NCBI RefSeq assembly: GCF_020099275.1
Contig: NZ_CP083646.1
Location: forward strand, 868,001-932,000
Source: Corynebacterium falsenii
GTDB lineage: Bacteria; Actinomycetota; Actinomycetes; Mycobacteriales; Mycobacteriaceae
Length of the DNA stretch: 64,000 nucleotides
Direction of reading: 5' to 3'
Positions 24,829-32,437 of this stretch are shown in pieces (positions within the stretch are counted from its first letter, which is position 1; the number at the start of each line of letters is the position of its first letter). Made by a program: the position numbers and the translations under genes. The notes under the pieces were generated by a model, which did not search any database, was not told the DNA's origin, and saw only the letters and a list, made by a program, of their open reading frames with translations.

Positions 24829-27314
24829 GCGACACCCCAGCATCAACCTTCGTGGATAACGAGCGGCAGCGACTGGTGAACCACGTGCTCGTCGGGCCCG
24901 ATGAGCACGGCGTGACCGAATACGGCCTGCGCCTCGCCCACGCCCTCAGCGAACTCGCGGGAGGGCAGAGTGTGCCCGTCCACCGCTTCGCGACATGGCA
25001 GGACCTCCGAGACGCGGTGGACGGCGGGTGGCGCCCCGGCCGCCCCAGTGATCCCGGCCACCCCAGTGATCCCGGCGATCCCGTGCACGTGACCTTCACT
25101 GACCATCTCTTCGGCGCGGACCCGCAGGCCGCCGTGGAGTTGGTGGACAAGCTCGCGGAATCCCGCCCGCTCAGCGTGTCTGTCCACGACGTGCCGCAGC
25201 CGCAGGAGGGCACCGCCCGCTATCAGCGCCGCGCCGCCGCCTACGTGCGCCTCGCCGAGCGCGCGGATGTGCTGTGGGTGAACTCCGAGCACGAAGCGCG
25301 GTTCTTCCGGGAGGAGTGCCGCAGCCAGGGGAGCCGCGCCGTCGACCCGCGGATCGTGCCGCTTCCCCTCCCGGCCACGCTCACGGATGCTACCGACACG
25401 GCAGGAAAGCGGGGCGGCAGCGGGGTGGCGTCGGATGTCACGGTGATGGGATTCATCTACCCAGGCAAGGGGCACGCGGAGCTTATCGACGCGCTGGCCG
25501 GGACCGGGGTGCGGGTCCGCGCGCTGGGTGCGTTGGCGGCGGGGCATGCCGAGTTGGGCGAGCAGCTAACGCAGGCGGCCGAGCGCGGCGGGCTGGACCT
25601 GGAGATTTCCGGCTACCTACCGGAGGAAGATCTGGAGCGGGCGATGCGCGCTGCCGACGTGCCGGTGTGCCCGCATCGGCATTTTTCGGCGTCTGGGTCG
25701 CTGATGAAGTGGGTAGCGCTGGGGCGCCGCGTGCTCGTGGCCGACAGCGACTACGCCCGTGAGCTGGCTGAGCTATGGCCGGAGTTCATCGTCACCGTCC
25801 GCGACGATCAGTGGGCGAAGGCGATTGCGGAGCTTCCCCAGGGGTTCAGCGAGCCGCTCGAGCCGCCGACGAATTGGACGTGGCAGGACGTGGCGCGGGC
25901 GTATCAGCGCACGTGGCTGCGCCGGATCGGCGGGGTGATCTCCCGGCAGGGCGTGGCCGAGAACGCCACCGATCGAGAATACGCGGAGCCCCCGCTGGTC
26001 AGCGTCATCGTGCCGTATTACAACAACCCCACCGACCTCGAGCGGCTTGTGCGCGCGCTCGACCAGCAGGATTACCCCGGCGACATCGAGTGCATCGTAG
26101 CCGACGACGGCTCCGACACCCCGCCGCCCATCCCCCGGGATCTGGGTTTTCCCGTGCGCGTGGTGCGCCAGGAGGACCGCGGCTTCCGCGCCGCTGCCGC
26201 CCGCAACCTCGGCGCCCAGCACGCCCGCGGCAGTGTGCTCGCCTTCCTTGATGGCGACACGATTCCCCGCTCCAGCTACCTCACGCACGCCGTGGCCGGG
26301 CCTACCGCGGACCCGCGCGTGGTCACCATCGGCACGCGGCTTCACGGTGACGGCACCGAACCCACCTGGCTCGCCGATGCTTGGAAGAGCACCGATGACC
26401 TCCACGCCACTGACGATTCCCTCTGGCGCTTCGTCATCTCTGCGGTGCTGACGTGCTCGGCGGAGCTCTTCGACCGCGTCGGCGGCTTCGACGGATCCAT
26501 CGTGGGCTACGGCGGCGAGGACTGGGATTTCGGCTGGCGCTGCTGGAACGCCGGTGCCCTGTTCCACCATGAAGCAAAGGCAATCGCGGATCACGATGCC
26601 CACGATTGGGCCGGTCGTACTAGCTCCGCCGAGGCTGCCTGCGAGGAGAAGAACCGCGAGACCGTCGCCCTGGCTCCGCGCATTTCGCATCCGCTGGCCC
26701 GCCCGGCCGGTGTGGTGTTCACCGTGCCGGACGTGCTCGTCATCCTCCCTGCTGCGTCTACCTGGCCCGTCGGCGCATGCGAGTCCGTCATCGCGGGCTG
26801 GCTCGCCCTCCCAGACGTGCACCTGCTCTGCCCCCGCACGCCCAGCGCGACCGCCCTGTTCGCCGCCGACCCGCGGGTTCATTTCTTTTCCTCCGACGCC
26901 ACCAACCAGCCCTCCCACACCGACCCCGCTGGGGAGTGGATGGGTGCCCGCTTGCGGGTTCACCTCGCGGTGCCGGCGATCCCGCAGAGCTTGGAAGATG
27001 TGACCGAGGTAGACAACCTCGGTGGGCACGTGCGGCTTATCGCCCCGCCGGAAAGCGGGGAGCGCTTGGTGCGAGAGGAGTCAGAGGTGCCAGGGGAGCC
27101 AGAGGAGCTGGTGCTGGCCGAGGTCGATAGCGCGCGTTACCGGGCAAGCCGCGCGCCGGGTGACGGCCCGGGTGATGCTCTCCGTGATGTTCCGAGTGAC
27201 GCGAAGGCGCCGCCGCGGAGGATTCCGGGGTTGGTGCGCGACGTACCCATCGCCGAGCCGTGGGAGATCATCGGTGAACCCCAGCGCCTTGAGCGGCGCT
27301 TCGCCGGCTGGTGA
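24825..27314 (+). CDS. Multidomain glycosyltransferase (GT4-like plus GT2)
   Basis: 829 aa from ATG 24825, which overlaps the upstream stop by 4 nt. The N-terminal ~370 residues resemble a GT4 unit (VTVMGFIYPGKGHAELIDAL, FSASGSLMKWVALGRRVLVA). From about residue 385 a GT2 domain follows: PLVSVIVPYYNNPTDLERLV, ECIVADDGSDTPPP, GSVLAFLDGDTIPRSSYL and GGFDGSIVGYGGEDWDFGWRC. The last ~250 residues are divergent and end in a charged, low-complexity tail. A short DNA repeat encodes PSDPGHPSDPGDP near 25045. Probably a polymerase-like enzyme of the surface-glycan cluster. Confidence 0.85.
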   Translation: MSDTPASTFVDNERQRLVNHVLVGPDEHGVTEYGLRLAHALSELAGGQSVPVHRFATWQDLRDAVDGGWRPGRPSDPGHPSDPGDPVHVTFTDHLFGADPQAAVELVDKLAESRPLSVSVHDVPQPQEGTARYQRRAAAYVRLAERADVLWVNSEHEARFFREECRSQGSRAVDPRIVPLPLPATLTDATDTAGKRGGSGVASDVTVMGFIYPGKGHAELIDALAGTGVRVRALGALAAGHAELGEQLTQAAERGGLDLEISGYLPEEDLERAMRAADVPVCPHRHFSASGSLMKWVALGRRVLVADSDYARELAELWPEFIVTVRDDQWAKAIAELPQGFSEPLEPPTNWTWQDVARAYQRTWLRRIGGVISRQGVAENATDREYAEPPLVSVIVPYYNNPTDLERLVRALDQQDYPGDIECIVADDGSDTPPPIPRDLGFPVRVVRQEDRGFRAAAARNLGAQHARGSVLAFLDGDTIPRSSYLTHAVAGPTADPRVVTIGTRLHGDGTEPTWLADAWKSTDDLHATDDSLWRFVISAVLTCSAELFDRVGGFDGSIVGYGGEDWDFGWRCWNAGALFHHEAKAIADHDAHDWAGRTSSAEAACEEKNRETVALAPRISHPLARPAGVVFTVPDVLVILPAASTWPVGACESVIAGWLALPDVHLLCPRTPSATALFAADPRVHFFSSDATNQPSHTDPAGEWMGARLRVHLAVPAIPQSLEDVTEVDNLGGHVRLIAPPESGERLVREESEVPGEPEELVLAEVDSARYRASRAPGDGPGDALRDVPSDAKAPPRRIPGLVRDVPIAEPWEIIGEPQRLERRFAGW

Positions 27315-27365
27315 CCAGGCCGGCAGTGCTCGGTGGCTAGCGCCTAGTGCTCAGTACCCCAGCGC

Positions 27366-27587
27366 CTATCGCCCAGTACCCCGGCGCCTTGTGTCGAGTG
27401 GCTCGTAGCCCGCTCCGCGCCATAGGTGCTGGCTAACATTCCGAACGCGACGCCCGCCAAGATGGGCACAAAAGCGAGCCCGGGGACGAGGAAGATGATC
27501 GGCAACATCCCACAGTGTGTGCTGAGCGAAGTGCATGGCGGTGCAGAGCACACCAGCTAAAGCGCCGGTGATCCCGCCGTAGTTCAT
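27366..27587 (-). pseudogene. Possible frameshifted small membrane protein
   Basis: One frame starts MNYGGITGALAGVLCTAMHF (hydrophobic), then turns into non-membrane sequence. An overlapping frame (down to 27344) continues with a second hydrophobic segment MLPIIFLVPGLAFVPILAG and YGAERAT. Together they look like a ~65-residue two-helix membrane protein with a frameshift near 27510. The reading is tentative: both could be chance frames in a high-GC spacer. Confidence 0.3.
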
Positions 27588-27616
27588 GGCAGTGGTGGGG
27601 ATGCGCGGCCATCAAC

Positions 27617-27728
27617 TGGGGATAACCGTTAAGGTTTTTCCACAGGCACGGGTTTATCCACAACCCGCCTGTTTATCCACAACCCGCCTGTTTATCCACA
27701 ACCCGCCTGTTTATCCACAACCCGCCTG
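27617..27728 (+). repeat. Cluster of DnaA-box repeats
   Basis: Four perfect tandem 19-bp units start at 27653, 27672, 27691 and 27710. Each contains the exact DnaA box TTATCCACA followed by ACCCGCCTG. A near-box TTTTCCACA lies at 27636 and a reverse near-box (TTATCCCCA) at 27617-27625. No dnaA, dnaN or other origin gene is near, so a titration or regulatory site is likelier than oriC. The 460-bp interval 27315-27774 otherwise holds only the doubtful membrane-protein remnant. Confidence 0.8.
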
Positions 27729-27774
27729 CGGATTCGCTGTTTGGATGCTCGGGCGCTGCGGATGCTGTGCTGTG

Positions 27775-29070
27775 ATGAGCCCCATGAAGATGGAGCCCAG
27801 TGCATCGATGGAGCTTTTCACCGCCCGGCAGCTCACTGACATGGGCGTAACCCGTCGCGTGCGCAGGCGCGACTTCCACCCAGTCGTGCGGGGGTTCTAC
27901 GTGCGCCGCAGGCATTCGCTCGCTGACCCGGTGCCGGAGTATCCGGGGCACGGCGCGGTGACGCGGGCGGTGGTGCTATCCCGAATGGCAGCGGGCGGGG
28001 TGGCTAGTCACTTTTCGGCGCTGGCGCTGGCGGGGATACCGTTTTTCGTCGACGACCAACCCACCACCTTCCGCCGCCAAGGCCGCGCTGTGCACGGAAC
28101 GCTGGCCCCTTTGCCAGCGCGGGATTCTGGGAACATGCGGGAAACGGGGAGCACCGGCAGCGCAGGCCGCGCGCGCCGTACAAGGGGCACGAACCACATC
28201 CGCAGCACAACATCCCTACGACCTGCAGACCAAGTCTTCCTCATCGGTTGCGCGCGGCCGCCCCGGCCACACCACATCTGGCGCCCACTCCCGGGCAACA
28301 CACCTTTGCTCGCCCAACGGCCGATGGTGGCGCTCGCGGACGTGGTGGCGTCGCTCGAAAACGACCGTCCATACGTCAGCACCGAACGCTGGCGCATCCC
28401 GCCGCCCCTGCAACCGCGGGCGACTACCGTGCGGCAGGTTCAGGTGATCAACGCGTTCTTCCACGCCATTCCCTCGGAACTCACCGCGGCGCAGCGATCA
28501 TTGTCGCTGGTCACAGACCTGTGCGATGCGAAGCTTGTCCAACGCCTCATCGACCTCTCCGACCCGGGCGCCGAATCGCCGATGGAAACTCTCATGCGGC
28601 TGATGGTGAAGCGCCCCATGGTCGAGCGCGGGTTTCGGTATGTGTCGCAGGTTGACCTGGTGGTTGATGGCCGTCGGATCACTCGCGCCGACGCCATCAT
28701 CCTCCCCAATCACCAATCTCATCGGATCGTTGAGGTGAGTCCGCGCCGGGAGAACGAGCCCTATCCTCATAGGGTGTTGCGTCTGGATTCCTCGAGGGCT
28801 TGTGGGGGCAAGGGGGAGTGGGCGCGGGAGCGAGAGTGGGAGGGGGCGGGCGAGTGGACGGGGGAGCTGGCGGGGGAGCGGGATCTCAGCGCGGTGGCAC
28901 TGATGTTCGACGGGGCGCATCACCTTCAGCGCAGTCAGCGCGACCGTGATTCTGCGATCCTTGCCGCCGTAACTGGGGCGGGGCTGCCGATGCTGCGCGT
29001 TACCGCTGGCATGCTCAACGAGCCGGGCCACCTGCTGGGCTTAACCTTGCAGCAGCTCCGCCTGTGCTAG
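27775..29070 (+). CDS. AbiEi-like/DUF559-type protein
   Basis: 431 aa if started at ATG 27775; starts at 27784 or 27808 are possible. The N-terminal segment FTARQLTDMGVTRRVRRRDF, then VRGFYVRR, resembles the winged-helix domain of AbiEi-family antitoxin-like proteins. The C-terminal part (SAVALMFDGAHHLQRSQRDR, then TGAGLPMLRVTAGML) resembles the Vsr-like nuclease fold of DUF559 proteins common in actinobacteria. An internal stretch of (R)EWE/GEW-rich repeats (near 28810-28880) is low complexity. No partner toxin gene is adjacent, so a toxin-antitoxin role is not supported. Function unknown. Confidence 0.65.
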   Translation: MSPMKMEPSASMELFTARQLTDMGVTRRVRRRDFHPVVRGFYVRRRHSLADPVPEYPGHGAVTRAVVLSRMAAGGVASHFSALALAGIPFFVDDQPTTFRRQGRAVHGTLAPLPARDSGNMRETGSTGSAGRARRTRGTNHIRSTTSLRPADQVFLIGCARPPRPHHIWRPLPGNTPLLAQRPMVALADVVASLENDRPYVSTERWRIPPPLQPRATTVRQVQVINAFFHAIPSELTAAQRSLSLVTDLCDAKLVQRLIDLSDPGAESPMETLMRLMVKRPMVERGFRYVSQVDLVVDGRRITRADAIILPNHQSHRIVEVSPRRENEPYPHRVLRLDSSRACGGKGEWAREREWEGAGEWTGELAGERDLSAVALMFDGAHHLQRSQRDRDSAILAAVTGAGLPMLRVTAGMLNEPGHLLGLTLQQLRLC

Positions 29071-29097
29071 CTCTCTACTACCCTGCCTCCCTCCCTG

Positions 29098-29162
29098 CAC
29101 TGCCTTCCCTACCGCCCGGCACTGCCTTCCCTACCGCCCGGACAGCCTTCCCTACCGCCCGG
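29098..29162 (+). repeat. Tandem 22-bp repeats, three copies
   Basis: Units at 29098-29119, 29120-29141 and 29142-29162 share GCCTTCCCTACCGCCCGG, with a decayed fourth copy after them. They lie just after the stop of the AbiEi-like gene, in a 443-bp gene-free interval (29071-29513) that also holds two palindromic repeats. Confidence 0.8.
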
Positions 29163-29206
29163 CACTGACTTCCCGACCCCTCGGCACAGCCTTCCCTAAA
29201 CTCTTC

Positions 29207-29301
29207 GGTAGCAGATTTGAAGCGAAAAGATGTACTGAAGGGGTACGTTGGCGGCGCTCAAATGTACATTTCGGTCCAACTTTTCGCAGCAGATCCGCTA
29301 C
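29207..29301 (+). repeat. Palindromic dispersed repeat, copy A (95 bp)
   Basis: About 85% identical to copy B at 29423-29518. It begins GGTAGCAGAT and ends GATCCGCTAC, and an inner pair GCGAAAAG/CTTTTCGC extends the stem. The form suggests a non-autonomous transposable element or a structured RNA repeat. Confidence 0.8.
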
Positions 29302-29422
29302 TTCGGGTTCTGTCCCTGGATTCTGTCTCTGCCCCTCGGTTCCACCCTGCCTGCCTCTTGGTTATGTCCCTACTCCCCTCAGTTCAGAGGGAAATGGGTC
29401 CCGATCGCGCCCACTGGCCGCT

Positions 29423-29518
29423 GGTAGCAAATGTGAAGCGAAAAGATCTACTGAAGGGGTACGCTGGCGGCGCTCAAATGTACATTTCGGTCTATCTTTT
29501 CGCAGCAGATCTGCTACC
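29423..29518 (+). repeat. Palindromic dispersed repeat, copy B (96 bp)
   Basis: Perfect ends GGTAGCA/TGCTACC and perfect inner stem GCGAAAAGAT/ATCTTTTCGC, then ACTGAA/TTCGGT (one G-U). Base changes relative to copy A keep the pairing. Its right end supplies the TAG stop codon of the metal-permease gene on the minus strand, so the element borders or has inserted into that gene's 3' end. Confidence 0.8.
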
Positions 29519-30548
29519 GGGGGTGATGTGGGGCGCTGGTTAGGGAGTCTGGGGAGCCGGGGGAATCGAGAGAGTCAGGGAGGCCGGGTGAATCGGGAGC
29601 GCCGGGGGAGGCGGGGGAGCCAGGTGCACCAGAAGCCCCCAGAGCGCCGGGAGAGCCAGGACCGGCAGAAGCACCAGGGGAGTACTCGCGGGCGCGGACG
29701 CTGTCGGCGTCGACGTTCCGAGACCGCAGCCACGACACACCGCGACACAACAGGTAAATCACGAAACTAATGGTGGTCACGAACACGGACACAGGCAGGC
29801 CCGGCGCCAGCGACAGCACCAGCCCACCCACCGCGGACACCACCGAGAACACGCCGGACAGCACCACGGCCACCACGGGGTTGGATGTCACCTTCACGGC
29901 CGCCGCGCCCGGCGTGATCAGCAGCGCGATGAGCAGCAGGGCGCCCACGATCTGCACGCCCTGGCTCGCCACCACACCAATGAGCGCCGCGAAGACCAGC
30001 CCCAGCACACGCACCTTCACCCCGCCCGCCGCAGCCAGCACCGGGTCCACCGTGGCGAACAGCAGCGGCCGCCACAGCAGCGCCACCACAGCCACCACGA
30101 GGCCCGCTAGTCCCGCGAGGATCCCCAGGGACGTACCACTCACGCCCACGATTTGCCCGGTCAGCAGGCTAAACGCGGTGGAGGATCGGCCGGGGTAGAG
30201 GTAGATGAACAGCACGGATAGTCCCATGCCGAAGCTCAACACCACGGCCACGATGCTGTCTTGCTCGCGCATCCCCAGCGCCGTGAGCACCACGGCAGCG
30301 AGCACAGCGCCGACCAGCGCGCCCCAGCTCACGCTCGCGCCGAACAGCAGTGCCGCCGCCGCGCCCATCAGTGCCAGCTCGCCCGTGGAGTGCGCGGCGA
30401 AGCTCATCTGCCGCATCACGATCAGCGGAGCAATCGCGCCGGAGACCACGCCCAGCAGCAGCGCGGCAAGGATTGCGTTCTGCACGAAGTCCACGCCCAG
30501 CAGGCTCATCGTGTCGGCCCACCAGTTGCCGGTAGAGAAGTCGGTCAT
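29514..30548 (-). CDS. ABC-3 family metal permease (ZnuB/MntB-like)
   Basis: 344 aa. Membrane subunit of a zinc or manganese importer, with about 8-9 hydrophobic segments. It has the family's PLIVMRQMSFAAHSTGELAL loop and a GAAAVKVTSNP segment late in the core. After about residue 285 a Gly/Ser/Pro/Asp-rich tail of ~55 residues follows (SPGSPDSLTSAPHHPR at the end), coded by repetitive DNA and ending at a TAG inside a palindromic repeat. The natural C-terminus may have been extended. Start overlaps the ATPase gene by 4 nt. Confidence 0.9.
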   Translation of the reverse strand: MTDFSTGNWWADTMSLLGVDFVQNAILAALLLGVVSGAIAPLIVMRQMSFAAHSTGELALMGAAAALLFGASVSWGALVGAVLAAVVLTALGMREQDSIVAVVLSFGMGLSVLFIYLYPGRSSTAFSLLTGQIVGVSGTSLGILAGLAGLVVAVVALLWRPLLFATVDPVLAAAGGVKVRVLGLVFAALIGVVASQGVQIVGALLLIALLITPGAAAVKVTSNPVVAVVLSGVFSVVSAVGGLVLSLAPGLPVSVFVTTISFVIYLLCRGVSWLRSRNVDADSVRAREYSPGASAGPGSPGALGASGAPGSPASPGAPDSPGLPDSLDSPGSPDSLTSAPHHPR

Positions 30549-31246
30549 ACCACTATCAACCTTCCGTCAACGTTGAGAACTTTCACTTCCGTGCGGTACA
30601 GCGCAGACAGCGTCTCGCTGGTCATAACCTCATCGACCGTGCCGATCGTGTGCCCGTGCGGGGTGAGGTACAGCACCCGGTCGGTGACGTGCAGGATCGG
30701 GTTGATGCCGTGCGTCACGAACACAATCGCGGTGTTGTGCCGCCGCCGGTATGAATCGAGCAGTTCCACCGTGCGCTTCTGTGCCCGCAGATCGAGGGAG
30801 AGCAGCGGCTCATCACACAGCAGCAACTCGGGGTTGTTCGCGAGCGCCTGCGCCTGGCGGATGATCTGCTGTTGCCCGCCGGAGAGCCTTCCCACGCGCA
30901 TATCGGCCAGCCCGGTCGCGCCGACTTCCTCCAGCGCCGCGGCAACCTCGTTCTTATTGGGCCTTCTTTTTTTTACGACGCCATGAGCCAACGACAACCC
31001 CACCAAGTCCTTGGCCCGCAACGGAATGGATGGGTCGAACATGCGCTGTTGGGGGATGTAACCAATGCGGCCGGTGACCTCTACGGTGCCGGAGCTGAGC
31101 GCGCGGGTGCCCAGGGCAGTGTTGAGTAGCGTGGACTTGCCCACGCCGTTGGAGCCCAGGACGGCTAGAAACTCGCCTGGCGCGACCTCGAGGTTGAGGT
31201 CGCGCCAGAGGGGCTCCACGGATGCGTCGTGGAACTTAAGAACCAT
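30545..31246 (-). CDS. Metal ABC transporter ATP-binding protein (ZnuC-like)
   Basis: 233 aa. Drives metal uptake by ATP hydrolysis. Walker A GSNGVGKSTLLN, Q-loop GYIPQQRM, signature LSGGQQQ, Walker B LLLCDEPLLSLD and the switch His in FVTHGINPIL are all present. It overlaps the binding-protein gene by 11 nt and the permease gene by 4 nt, a tight three-gene operon. Confidence 0.93.
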   Translation of the reverse strand: MVLKFHDASVEPLWRDLNLEVAPGEFLAVLGSNGVGKSTLLNTALGTRALSSGTVEVTGRIGYIPQQRMFDPSIPLRAKDLVGLSLAHGVVKKRRPNKNEVAAALEEVGATGLADMRVGRLSGGQQQIIRQAQALANNPELLLCDEPLLSLDLRAQKRTVELLDSYRRRHNTAIVFVTHGINPILHVTDRVLYLTPHGHTIGTVDEVMTSETLSALYRTEVKVLNVDGRLIVV

Positions 31247-32249
31247 TCTTGGTGGCTTCTTCCAGTTTGTCGACGAAGCTGTTGGCGTACTCGAAGTAGG
31301 TCTGGTCTTCGTCGGGTGTTTCGTTGAGGTTGACTACCGCGACCTTGTGGGCCTTGGCGGCGTCGATGAGCTGCGCGGATGCGGGGGTCTGCGATTGCTC
31401 GTTGGTAATGAGGGTACCGACCTTGCCGTTGTCGATGAGTTCCTTAGTGGCAGCGATGTCCGCGGCGGAGGGTTCGGATTCCTTGGCGACGGCGTTGGCG
31501 AAGCCTTCCGGGGTTACATCCTTCAGGCCGGAATCGAGCACGACGTCCTGGCCGATGGATTCGGTGAGCACCACATTCTTGCCCTTGAGGGCCTTGATGC
31601 GCTTTTCGAGCTCGTCGGCTTGCTTGGTGATCTCTTCCGACTTGTCGGGGATGCTGGAATCGAGCTTGTGCAGCTGCTCGGCGACGTGGTTGCCGAAGTT
31701 GCGGACGTCGTCCATGTTGAACCAGGCATGCGGGTTAGGGACGCCGTGATCGTGGCCCTCGTGACCGTCGGCTGCATGGTCGTGGCCGTCAGCAGCGTGA
31801 TCGTGTCCATCGGCTGCGGCGCCCTCGGTGCCGTGGTCGTGAGCGGCATGATCATCAGCGCCGTGATCGTGGCCCCCGTGGTCATGCCCCTCAGTGATCG
31901 GCAGGGCCGTGACAACTGGAGTGCCCTGCTTCACGTGATCGGTGAGCCAATTGTCATATCCGCCACCATTGGCGACGACAAGATCCGCACTATCCAGCGT
32001 CGCGAGATCGCGGGCGGTGGCCTCGTACTCGTGGGGATCGTCGTCCTTGCTACTCAGGATGGTCACAACATCCACATTCTTGTGGCCATCGGCGGCCTCC
32101 TTGGCGAGGTCGCCCCAGATCGCTGTGGAGGCGACGACCTTGATCGTCTTGCCGTCGGCGGGGGTGTCGGTCGAGCCTCCATCGGAGCAGGCCGACAGAC
32201 CCGCGCCGAGAAGCAGAACTCCGGTGATGCTGGCTAGTGCTTTCTTCAT
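31236..32249 (-). CDS. Metal-binding lipoprotein (ZnuA-like)
   Basis: 337 aa from ATG 32249 (MKKALASITG). A lipoprotein signal peptide ends in the lipobox LSAC. The domain order is that of cluster A-I metal-binding proteins: DPHEYEATARD, the metal-ligand NPHAWFNMDDV, and LITNEQSQTPAS. Between them lies a His/Asp-rich loop of ~50 residues (HDHGGHDHGADDHAAHDHG and more), typical of zinc-specific members. Substrate is therefore probably zinc, though manganese is not excluded. It lies directly downstream of the palindromic operator. Confidence 0.92.
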   Translation of the reverse strand: MKKALASITGVLLLGAGLSACSDGGSTDTPADGKTIKVVASTAIWGDLAKEAADGHKNVDVVTILSSKDDDPHEYEATARDLATLDSADLVVANGGGYDNWLTDHVKQGTPVVTALPITEGHDHGGHDHGADDHAAHDHGTEGAAADGHDHAADGHDHAADGHEGHDHGVPNPHAWFNMDDVRNFGNHVAEQLHKLDSSIPDKSEEITKQADELEKRIKALKGKNVVLTESIGQDVVLDSGLKDVTPEGFANAVAKESEPSAADIAATKELIDNGKVGTLITNEQSQTPASAQLIDAAKAHKVAVVNLNETPDEDQTYFEYANSFVDKLEEATKNGS

Positions 32250-32266
32250 AGCTGTCAAAGCTAAGA

Positions 32267-32289
32267 CAATTGACAATTATTGTCAATTG
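32267..32289. promoter_or_regulatory. Perfect 23-bp palindrome, metal-regulator operator
   Basis: CAATTGACAAT, one central T, then ATTGTCAATTG: 11-1-11 with no mismatch. It lies 18 bp upstream of the metal-importer start and could also reach the divergent LacI-family gene. Position suggests a Zur- or MntR-like repressor site. The regulator itself is not in the window. Confidence 0.75.
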
Positions 32290-32420
32290 GAAATCTATTG
32301 AAAACAGTTAGCCATAGGGTTGCAGATGGGGTGAGGATACGTGGCGAAGATTGAGGACGATGGCTGAGGGCGACGGGGCTAGCGAAACCGCCAGCCGTGC
32401 CACCTCAACAACGCAGCCAT

Positions 32421-32436
32421 GGAATACACTTATTCC
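32421..32436 (+). promoter_or_regulatory. Promoter and small palindrome before the LacI-family gene
   Basis: GGAATA-CACT-TATTCC is a perfect 6-bp inverted repeat ending one base before the ATG. It includes TACACT (32425-32430), placed as a -10 box 7 nt before the ATG, so the message is probably leaderless and could be autoregulated here. Confidence 0.5.
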
Positions 32437-32437
32437 C

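Noticed and set aside
27586..27774. Longer start of the AbiEi-like protein through the DnaA-box repeats
   Set aside because: It would translate the 19-bp repeats into irregular peptide. Recognisable protein sequence begins only after 27775.
27775..29070. Calling the AbiEi-like gene part of a type IV toxin-antitoxin pair
   Set aside because: No AbiEii-type nucleotidyltransferase gene is adjacent. Single-gene proteins of this type are common in actinobacteria.
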